Shown here in pieces: positions 1 through 5,541 of a stretch of DNA of 9,987 nt. The DNA is taken from positions 1-9,987 of the forward strand of contig JAIRPU010000136.1 in assembly GCA_031256815.1 (NCBI GenBank), in the 5' to 3' direction. This stretch comes from Spirochaetaceae bacterium (lineage in GTDB: Bacteria > Spirochaetota > Spirochaetia > Treponematales > Breznakiellaceae). Position 1 is the stretch's first letter, and every line of letters begins with the position of its first letter. The notes below the pieces were generated by a model. It saw nothing but the letters and a program-made list of their open reading frames with translations, was not told where the DNA came from and did not search any database. The position numbers and the translations under genes are program-made.

Positions 1-86
1 AGCGCAGAGTGGGGGCGGCAAATAAGGCAGCGTCATGCTTGGCATGGCACTGCCGCAATGCGAAGCGGCACGGGTGTCGCACGACC

Positions 87-151
87 GCAAAAGCACTCCG
101 CGCTTTTGCCGGCTGCCGATTGAGGCCGCCGAAGGCGGCCGCGCTTTGCGC
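87..151. repeat. Three consecutive hairpins, one with a GAA triloop
   Basis: Three perfect inverted repeats follow one another. Arms 87-94 and 102-109 (GCAAAAGC/GCTTTTGC) enclose 7 nt. Arms 124-130 and 134-140 (GGCCGCC/GGCGGCC) enclose GAA. Arms 141-144 and 148-151 (GCGC/GCGC) enclose TTT. The last two abut each other. Confidence 0.75.
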
Positions 152-180
152 GGGCTGCCTAACCAGGCCTGTTTTCCATG

Positions 181-231
181 CCCGCCCGTGTCGGCTGTGC
201 CGTTTCGCGGGCGGGGGCAGCCCTGGCTGCC
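181..231. repeat. Two adjacent perfect inverted repeats
   Basis: Arms 181-188 and 208-215 (CCCGCCCG/CGGGCGGG) enclose about 19 nt. Immediately after, arms 216-222 and 225-231 (GGCAGCC/GGCTGCC) enclose only 2 nt. They form back-to-back hairpins within the larger array. Confidence 0.75.
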
Positions 232-329
232 GCAAACGCGCAAGCGATTGAAGCGGAATTTGCAAGCGAAGCGAAGCAAATTGGAGCGGAAAGCGCGTTT
301 TTTGCCGGAGGCAGAAGCGCCAATGTAGA

Positions 330-361
330 GGCCGGCACACCGCATCTGCGGTGTGCCGGCC
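330..361. repeat. 15-bp perfect palindrome, 2-nt spacer
   Basis: Arms 330-344 and 347-361 are exact reverse complements of 15 bases (GGCCGGCACACCGCA) with TC between them. This is the longest perfect dyad in the window. It has no T-run directly after it on either strand, so it is not a classical intrinsic terminator. A cruciform or a very stable RNA stem is possible. Confidence 0.9.
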
Positions 362-367
362 GTTGTT

Positions 368-396
368 CCGCGGCCTGCGCAACGCGCAGGCCGCGG
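368..396. repeat. 13-bp perfect palindrome, AAC loop
   Basis: Arms 368-380 and 384-396 (CCGCGGCCTGCGC and its complement) flank AAC. The hairpin starts 6 bases after the 330-361 palindrome. Its right arm runs directly into the 18-bp tandem repeat. Confidence 0.9.
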
Positions 397-431
397 CTGG
401 CGATAAGGCCGCGGCTGGCGATAAGGCCGCG
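390..431. repeat. 18-bp tandem repeat, about 2.3 copies
   Basis: The unit GCCGCGGCTGGCGATAAG occupies 390-407 and is repeated exactly at 408-425. A partial third copy (GCCGCG) covers 426-431. The repeat shares its CCGCGG core with the hairpins on both sides, which suggests expansion by slippage or recombination inside the palindromic array. Confidence 0.9.
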
Positions 432-440
432 CGAAGCGCT

Positions 441-473
441 GCCGCGGCTACTGCCACCGGCAGCAGCCGCGGC
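441..473. repeat. Imperfect 15-bp inverted repeat, ACC loop
   Basis: Positions 441-449 pair with 465-473 (GCCGCGGCT/AGCCGCGGC) and 451-455 pair with 459-463 (CTGCC/GGCAG). There is a single A/C mismatch at 450/464 and an ACC loop. It is the last strong dyad before the sequence becomes AT-rich. Confidence 0.85.
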
Positions 474-545
474 GCAGCCACACGCCTGCGGCGCAAGACG
501 GCCGGCCGGCAAAAATGCGCCAAAAATACCCTGAATGTATATATA

Positions 546-560
546 AAACCGTGCCGGTTT
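546..560 (-). terminator. Possible terminator of the ABC-transporter operon
   Basis: Read on the minus strand, a 6-bp stem AAACCG/CGGTTT with a GCA loop lies about 26 nt after the stop codon of the last ATPase gene. It is followed by an A/T-rich tract (TTATATATAC) rather than a clean T-run. The position fits an operon end, but the stem is weak. The larger GC-rich hairpins further downstream might also contribute to stopping or stabilising the transcript. Confidence 0.4.
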
Positions 561-586
561 CATCATTTTTCTAATTCAGAATTGCT

Positions 587-1351
587 TTAAAGCTCTATAT
601 TTGATTCCAAAAGCAGCCTGGTACGCTCATGCCGGGGAGATGCCAGCAGTTCGCCCGCCGGAGCGTCTTCGATTATTTCTCCACGGTCAATTACCGCAAT
701 TCGTGAGGCAATATCCGCTACAGCGGGAAGGTCGTGGGAAACAAAGATAAGGGTAAAATCCCGGCTTTCCTTTATCTCTCGAATCAAGTTGAGAATTTCA
801 ATTTTAGTGATTATGTCCAGAGCGCTTACAGGCTCGTCGGCGATTAGCACTTCAGGCTCGCATACCAGCGCTCTGGCAATGGCGATGCGCTGGCGCTGAC
901 CGCCGGAAAACTCCACGGGGAAGCGTCTCATTGCGCCCGGGTCTATGCCGGCTCTCTCCAGCGCATCGGCTATCTTTGAACGGCGCTCGGCTTTGTCCGA
1001 AACCAGTTTTAGGGAATCCAGCGGTTCACCTACAATGCCTTCGATGCGCTGGGACGGATCCAGCGAAAGATATGGGTCTTGAAAAACCGGCTGTACTCTG
1101 GCGCGGAAGCTTCGTATATCCTGCCGGTTCATCGCTTCAAAAGGCTGTCCAAAAAAAGAAATTGAACCACGCTGCGGTTTTGCAAGCCTTAGGAGAAGCG
1201 AAAGAAGCGTAGTTTTGCCGCTGCCAGATTCACCCACAATGCCTAAGCTTTCGCCTTTTTTTAGCGTAAGGTTTATGCCTCTTAATATCTCTTTGTTTTT
1301 GTAACCGAAGCGGACTCCTTCCAGCTCAAAAACCGCGCCGCTTTCCCTCAT
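587..1351 (-). CDS. ABC transporter ATP-binding protein (DppF/NikE type)
   Basis: This 254-residue protein is one of two ATP-hydrolysing subunits that should power the peptide/nickel-type importer encoded upstream. It has all nucleotide-binding motifs: Walker A GESGSGKT (40-47), Q-loop Gln91 in QDPYLSLDP, signature FSGGQ (148-152), Walker B VLIADE (168-173), D-loop SALD (176-179) and switch His206 in VSHD. It ends soon after the segment RHERTRLLLES. The roughly 60-residue C-terminal oligopeptide extension of DppD/DppF/OppD proteins is therefore missing and its length is closer to that of the NikD/NikE ATPases. The ATG overlaps the stop of the preceding ATPase gene as ATGA (1348-1351), implying translational coupling; no strong ribosome-binding site is visible. 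It is the last gene of the operon. The ABC ATPase call is secure, but the substrate is not known. Confidence 0.93.
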   Translation of the reverse strand: MRESGAVFELEGVRFGYKNKEILRGINLTLKKGESLGIVGESGSGKTTLLSLLLRLAKPQRGSISFFGQPFEAMNRQDIRSFRARVQPVFQDPYLSLDPSQRIEGIVGEPLDSLKLVSDKAERRSKIADALERAGIDPGAMRRFPVEFSGGQRQRIAIARALVCEPEVLIADEPVSALDIITKIEILNLIREIKESRDFTLIFVSHDLPAVADIASRIAVIDRGEIIEDAPAGELLASPRHERTRLLLESNIEL

Positions 1352-2157
1352 GCCCGCCGCGCCTTTAACGCCATATCCAGGCGTTTAACGCTTTCTATGA
1401 GCAGGCGGGTGTATTCGTGCTGCGGACTTTCAATAAGTTTTTCTGCGGAAGCTTCCTCCACTATGCGCCCGTCTTTCATAACCAAAATCCGCCCCGCAAT
1501 TTTACGCGCCGCCGCTATGTCATGAGTAATAAAGAGCGCTCCCATATTCCGCCGCACAGCCGCGTCTGCAATAAGAGAGAGAAGCTGTTTTTGAACCTGT
1601 GCGTCAACGGAACTGGTCGGCTCGTCGGCGATTAGCAGTTTTGGAGAACAGGCAAGCGCAATGGCAATGGCAACGCGCTGCCGCTGCCCTCCGGAAACCT
1701 CGTGTGGAAATGAACGCGCCAGCCGGAAAATGTCCTTCAGCATCACTTCTTCCATAAGTGTATACACCCCTTCCCGCAGTTTCGCGCCCCGCAGGGCGCT
1801 GTGTTTTTTCAGCGCAAGGGCGATTTGTCTGCCCATGGGCATAAGGGGGTCAAGCGCCGCGCCCGGCTCCTGAAACACGATAGCAGCATACGCGCCCCTG
1901 ATTTTGTTCAGCTCCCCTTCCCCAAGACCGCTTATTTCACGCCCCGCAAGCACAATGCTTCCCCGAACGCGGATAGTTTTTGGTAAAAGCCCCATAATGG
2001 CAAGCGAGGTGAGCGATTTTCCTGAACCCGACTGCCCTGCAATACCCACGATTTCCCCTTCGTCCACTGTAAAATCCAGATTGCGAAGCAGTGAAATTCC
2101 GCTTTCTGTTTCGGCACAAAGCCCACGGACTTCCAGAATCATTTTACCGCGCCCCAT
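1348..2157 (-). CDS. ABC transporter ATP-binding protein (DppD/NikD type)
   Basis: This 269-residue ATPase is the partner of the next gene in a heterodimeric import motor. It shows Walker A GQSGSGKS (41-48), Q-loop Gln96 in FQEPGAALDP, signature VSGGQRQR (154-161), Walker B LLIADE (174-179), D-loop SSVD (182-185) and switch His212 in THD. Like its partner it lacks the long C-terminal extension of the Dpp/Opp ATPases. The first ATG follows the stop of the permease gene with no gap (TAAATG). A second in-frame ATG at 2142 would begin MILEVRGL, which looks like the usual family N-terminus, so the true start may be 2142, giving 264 residues. The two candidate starts arose from a short duplication at 2140-2171. 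I keep the longer form, but the start is uncertain. Confidence 0.92.
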   Translation of the reverse strand: MGRGKMILEVRGLCAETESGISLLRNLDFTVDEGEIVGIAGQSGSGKSLTSLAIMGLLPKTIRVRGSIVLAGREISGLGEGELNKIRGAYAAIVFQEPGAALDPLMPMGRQIALALKKHSALRGAKLREGVYTLMEEVMLKDIFRLARSFPHEVSGGQRQRVAIAIALACSPKLLIADEPTSSVDAQVQKQLLSLIADAAVRRNMGALFITHDIAAARKIAGRILVMKDGRIVEEASAEKLIESPQHEYTRLLIESVKRLDMALKARRA

Positions 2158-2171
2158 TTACCGCGTCCCAT
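2140..2171. repeat. Short imperfect duplication at a gene junction
   Basis: An 18-nt unit at 2140-2157 (CATTTTACCGCGCCCCAT) and a 17-nt unit at 2155-2171 (CATTTACCGCGTCCCAT) differ by one T indel and one C/T change, and share a CAT. The duplication spans the end of the permease gene and the start of the ATPase gene, so it supplies the permease stop and two possible ATPase start codons. Confidence 0.85.
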
Positions 2172-2973
2172 GCGAATCAATCATATCCCGTATCGCATCC
2201 GCCAGCAGGTTCACGCCGGCAACCATGACGATTATCGCCAGACCGGGCAGTACAGCGCCCAATGGCGACGTTAATACCGTTGACTGCGCCTCCTGCAAAA
2301 GCCTTCCCAGAGAAGCGTTGGGCGGAGGAACGCCGAGTCCAAGATAGGACAGGCTCGCCTCGGCAAGGATAGAAACGCCGAAAATAACCGCGGCGTTTAC
2401 CGACAAAACCTGCCAGATGTTTGGAAGGATATGAAGAAAGGTAATGGCGACTTTTCCCGTCCCCGAAGTTATGGCGCTGACAAAAAACCACTTTGACATA
2501 ACCTGCTTTGCCAGAATACGTGTAAGGCGGGCGATAATTGCGGAACAGGCTATTCCGATAGATAAAATCGCCGTCCATGCGCTTCTTCCCTGCGCCGCCC
2601 CCAAAAGCATCGCCAAAAGAAGCGTTGGAAAGGCAATTAACACATCAAAAACCGATGACGCAGCATGGTCAGCCCATTGCGGAAGCCATGCCGCAAGCAA
2701 ACCGGCGCTGACACCGAGAATCACCGCGATAAGCGTAGCGCTTAGCCCCACCATGTAGGCAATTTTTATACCCGCCATAATGTAGCTGGCCAAATCCCTG
2801 CCCAGCCGGTCGGTTCCAAAAATGTGGGAAGGCCCAGGCGCTTCAAGCCGCCCGCCTGTGGTATCGTCCAGAGGATATGGAGTCCAAAAAATCGAAACCA
2901 GCGCGGCAAGCAGGCTAAGCGCCAGCAGAAGCACAGCGGCATAGAGTTTGAAAGAGCGTTTTTTCGCCTTCAC
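2158..2973 (-). CDS. ABC transporter permease (DppC/NikC type)
   Basis: This 271-residue inner-membrane protein is one of the two permeases forming the import channel. The N-terminus has a basic start (MKAKKRSFK), a hydrophobic segment and the family-typical stretch with HIFGTDRLGRD. Several hydrophobic membrane segments follow, then HILPNIW and the C-terminal LSYLGLGVPPPNASLGRLL region typical of DppC proteins. The cytoplasmic coupling (EAA) loop before HILPN reads SAITSGTGKVAITF instead of the usual EAARALGAS pattern, so it is degenerate. The start is GTG and overlaps the last base of the upstream permease stop (TAGTG), with a purine-rich GAGGAAGA about 7 nt before it. The permease family call is secure; the odd coupling loop may still interact with the ATPases. 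Confidence 0.92.
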   Translation of the reverse strand: MKAKKRSFKLYAAVLLLALSLLAALVSIFWTPYPLDDTTGGRLEAPGPSHIFGTDRLGRDLASYIMAGIKIAYMVGLSATLIAVILGVSAGLLAAWLPQWADHAASSVFDVLIAFPTLLLAMLLGAAQGRSAWTAILSIGIACSAIIARLTRILAKQVMSKWFFVSAITSGTGKVAITFLHILPNIWQVLSVNAAVIFGVSILAEASLSYLGLGVPPPNASLGRLLQEAQSTVLTSPLGAVLPGLAIIVMVAGVNLLADAIRDMIDSHGTR

Positions 2974-3932
2974 TATTCTATCTTCCTCTGATTCCGCAGA
3001 CGCGGGTCGAGAATCCTCTGAACCACATCGGCAAAAAACCCGATAAAAAGGACGATACAGGTGCTTACCAGCAGTACCCCCTGGATTGAAGGATAATCGT
3101 GCTGGGCAATGGCTTTGGTCAGCATGGAACCGAGTCCGGGCAGCGCAAAAACATTTTCCACTACCACGGCTCCAATCAGCGTTGATGAAAGTTCCATCCC
3201 TAAAATTGAAATAACCGGAACATAAGCGTTTCTTATACCATGCAGTACAAAAGACCTAACCTGGCTAAACCCAAGCGAACGGGAGGCCATAAGAAAACCG
3301 GAATCCATAACGCTTAAAACATTGGAGCGAACATATCTTGCAAGGCTGGAACTCATAACAAATACTATAGTCAGCGCCGGCAGTATCAGAGATTCCACAG
3401 CGGCCGCAGGGTCGCCCCAGCCGCCGCCAGGCCAGCCCCCCGAAGGCAGCAGTGGGAAGCGCAGGGCAAAAAGCCACACGAAGATAATCCCTACCCAAAA
3501 CGCCGGTATTGCAAGGTTTAGCTGGGTGAATACCGTAAGAACCGTGGCATACCAGCGCCTGTTTTTATATGCCGTGATAAAGCCGGTTACGCTGGCCAGC
3601 AAAAATGATACGCTAAAAGAGATTAAAGTAAGAGGAATGGTTACGCCCAAACGCCTTTTCACTTCGGCAGAAACAGAAACGCCGGAAATATAAGATTCAC
3701 CCAGATTTCCACGGAGAATATCGGCGAACCATAAAACACATTGCTCCGCCAAAGGCCTGTCAGAACCCGCCTTTGCCCTGGCCGCTGCTATCTGTTCCGC
3801 GGTTGCGTCCACAGACAGCAGCGCATTGGCAGGGTCTCCAGGCATAAGCCGAAGCAGTACAAAGATTAGAAGCAGCGCGGCCGCAAACGAGAAAATCAAA
3901 AAAAATATCCGGTGCAGCAGGTACCTACACAT
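2973..3932 (-). CDS. ABC transporter permease (DppB/NikB type)
   Basis: This 319-residue permease is the first of the two channel subunits. It begins with the family pattern (MCRYLLHRIFFLIF, a hydrophobic helix, then LRLMPGDPANAL). It has a periplasmic stretch with LRGNLGESYISG and several membrane helices, an EAA-type coupling loop (FLMASRSLGFSQVRSFVLHGIRNAYVPVI) that is better conserved than in its partner, and the closing FADVVQRILDPRLR motif. Length and order are normal for DppB proteins. The gene starts 7 nt after the stop of the binding-protein gene, with no clear ribosome-binding site between them, so it probably depends on translation of the preceding gene. Its stop overlaps the GTG start of the next permease by one base. 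Confidence 0.94.
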   Translation of the reverse strand: MCRYLLHRIFFLIFSFAAALLLIFVLLRLMPGDPANALLSVDATAEQIAAARAKAGSDRPLAEQCVLWFADILRGNLGESYISGVSVSAEVKRRLGVTIPLTLISFSVSFLLASVTGFITAYKNRRWYATVLTVFTQLNLAIPAFWVGIIFVWLFALRFPLLPSGGWPGGGWGDPAAAVESLILPALTIVFVMSSSLARYVRSNVLSVMDSGFLMASRSLGFSQVRSFVLHGIRNAYVPVISILGMELSSTLIGAVVVENVFALPGLGSMLTKAIAQHDYPSIQGVLLVSTCIVLFIGFFADVVQRILDPRLRNQRKIE

Positions 3933-3939
3933 GGTTAAA

Positions 3940-5442
3940 TTACTTTTTTACGATATTATACGCATAAAACTGAGAGTTAAGCCCATTAAGCGGGTATCCA
4001 GACAGGGAAGAGCCGGCAATTACTATCTGCGGATACAGGTACAGCCACACACTGGCCGCTTCGTTGGCAATAATCCGGTTTACCTCCAGCAGTTTTTGGG
4101 TCTGCTCATCCTCTGTGGCAGCCCGCTCCGCTTCGGACACCAGTTTTGTTACCTCAGGATTATTGTAACCCCAGTAAAAGTCAGGATTCCCATACCAAAC
4201 CACATCCCTGTCGTTCACGTGTTCCTGAAGCGTGGCGGCAAAGTCACGGTTTTTGAATACTTTGGAATACCACTCATCGGCGGTAATTGGGTTTATCGTT
4301 ACGTTAATGCCAAGCTTGGACAGCTCGCTCTTAATAAATTCAGCCACCAGCGGATGCGGGTCGTAGGCCGGCGTATCCAGCGTAAAGGCAAAGCCGCCGG
4401 CATATCCGGCGGAATCAAGCAGTGTTTTTGCCAAATCCGGATTATATGGATTCGCGTTTACCAGGGCAGGGTCGTACCAGGGGTCTGTAGGAGGCACCAT
4501 AGAGCCTATGAGCGTACCGTATTTTCCCCATATAGCGTTAAGCAGTTTCTGCCTGTCAATGGCTGAATAAATTGCCTTGCGAACCTGTACATTGTTAAAT
4601 GGCTCTTTGCGGTCGTTAAAGGCTAAAAGTTCCTTGACTGTGGAAGCGCCGTTGTTTACTACAAAATTGCTGTCGTTTTCAAAACGTGTCAGGGCATCGG
4701 GGTTTTGGACGGTGGTTATAATATCGATTCTGCCGCTTAACAGGGCATTGTTTATGGCGCTTGCATCGTTAAAGTAATGGAATACCACCCGGCTGTTTTT
4801 TGCGGGAGCGCCCCAATAGCCATCCCAGCGTACCATGCTCAGCGAAGCGCCGCGGGTATAACTCTCCAGGGTATATGGACCGGTTCCGTCCTCAGCAGTC
4901 CGCAAGTCCGGGGCATCTGTATTTACAATCCAAAGATAGGTCAGGGTATATGGAAATGATACAGACGGATTATTCAGCGTAAAAACCACCGTCCGCTCAT
5001 CGGGAGCCTGAACGCTTTTTACTATACGGAAGTTGGATTTTCGCGCTCCAAGTGAGCTTTCCGCAGTAAAACGCTCAAAACTGGACTTAACATCCGCCGC
5101 GCTAAAGGGCTTGCCGGAATGGAACAGAACCCCCTCCCTTACTGTAATCGTATAGGTAAGCCCATCATCACTTTTGGTGTAAGACTCCGCAAGCAGATTC
5201 TCAACCTTACCGTCATCTCTAAGCCTGAAGAGCTGTTCATATATATTACCGCTCAAGGCCTCGGTTATACCGGAGCTTCCGCCCTCAATATTGGATAGAT
5301 TAGTCGGCTCATTGGTTGACCCGATATTGATTGTTTCGCCGGCGGCAGCCGCTTGATTCCCTTTCCGGCAGGCGGCAAAAATAGACGCCGCGGCAGCCAG
5401 CAGCGTTACTGCAAGCCCAAAGCTCAGTTTTTTATTCATCAT
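3940..5442 (-). CDS. Lipoprotein substrate-binding protein of a peptide/nickel-type ABC importer
   Basis: This 500-residue protein captures the solute outside the inner membrane and delivers it to the permeases. The N-terminus is a lipoprotein signal: MMNKK, a hydrophobic stretch, then SIFAAC with Cys25 as the lipidated residue. The mature part has features of solute-binding family 5 (DppA/OppA/NikA): EQLFRL near the N-terminus, an FHSGKPFSAADVKSSF segment, a TGPYTLESY turn followed by WDGYWG, and AIYSAIDRQKLL. Length is typical. Two adjacent ATGs (5442 and 5439) occur; GAGGG lies 6 nt before the first. As first gene of a five-gene operon it sits behind a strong promoter (5496-5525). Peptide, nickel-chelate or another small solute are all possible; the sequence alone does not decide. 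Confidence 0.93.
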   Translation of the reverse strand: MMNKKLSFGLAVTLLAAAASIFAACRKGNQAAAAGETINIGSTNEPTNLSNIEGGSSGITEALSGNIYEQLFRLRDDGKVENLLAESYTKSDDGLTYTITVREGVLFHSGKPFSAADVKSSFERFTAESSLGARKSNFRIVKSVQAPDERTVVFTLNNPSVSFPYTLTYLWIVNTDAPDLRTAEDGTGPYTLESYTRGASLSMVRWDGYWGAPAKNSRVVFHYFNDASAINNALLSGRIDIITTVQNPDALTRFENDSNFVVNNGASTVKELLAFNDRKEPFNNVQVRKAIYSAIDRQKLLNAIWGKYGTLIGSMVPPTDPWYDPALVNANPYNPDLAKTLLDSAGYAGGFAFTLDTPAYDPHPLVAEFIKSELSKLGINVTINPITADEWYSKVFKNRDFAATLQEHVNDRDVVWYGNPDFYWGYNNPEVTKLVSEAERAATEDEQTQKLLEVNRIIANEAASVWLYLYPQIVIAGSSLSGYPLNGLNSQFYAYNIVKK

Positions 5443-5495
5443 AACAAACCCTCATAAAAATTTTATAACCTATTAAAAGTATAGATTTTCTAAAG

Positions 5496-5525
5496 ATTAT
5501 AGAAAAAACGGCGTAAATGAGTCAA
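5496..5525 (-). promoter_or_regulatory. Sigma-70-type promoter of the ABC-importer operon
   Basis: On the minus strand TTGACT (5525-5520) is separated by 18 nt from a perfect TATAAT (5501-5496). Transcription would start near 5488, giving a leader of about 45 nt that ends in GAGGG and the binding-protein ATG. It is the best promoter in the window and sits in the gap after the activator gene. No -24/-12 sigma-54 element is seen in this gap. Confidence 0.8.
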
Positions 5526-5541
5526 TAGAATAATGTTGAAT

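Larger units (their letters stand above)
1..530. repeat. GC-rich array of short-loop inverted repeats
   Basis: This stretch of more than 500 bases has no gene I can support. It is packed with perfect or near-perfect inverted repeats, almost all with short loops. Arms at 51-56/65-70, 87-94/102-109, 124-130/134-140, 141-144/148-151, 181-188/208-215, 216-222/225-231, 257-263/276-282, 330-344/347-361, 368-380/384-396, 429-432/436-439 and 441-473 can all be read directly. The stems differ in sequence, so this is not one repeat copied many times. The array lies downstream of the last ABC-transporter gene and ends abruptly at an AT-rich stretch near 530. Open frames here are low-complexity Ala/Arg/Gly products of high GC. 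It could be a structured 3' region, a REP/BIME-like palindromic cluster or a boundary element; function is unknown. Confidence 0.8.

Noticed and set aside
42..60. Sigma-54 promoter suggested by TGGCAC
   Set aside because: The required GC element is not at the proper spacing after TGGCAC, and no gene follows on that strand.
330..431. CRISPR array
   Set aside because: The palindromes differ in sequence and the only direct repeat is 18 bp and back to back without spacers.
159..566. Open reading frames of 79-135 codons on both strands in the palindrome array
   Set aside because: They are Ala/Arg/Gly-rich, overlap each other in several frames, follow the inverted repeats and show no recognisable domain or ribosome-binding site. 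High GC explains the lack of stops.
3826..4566. A 246-codon plus-strand frame
   Set aside because: It lies antisense to the end of the binding-protein gene and the start of the permease gene, both clearly coding on the other strand, and has no family features.
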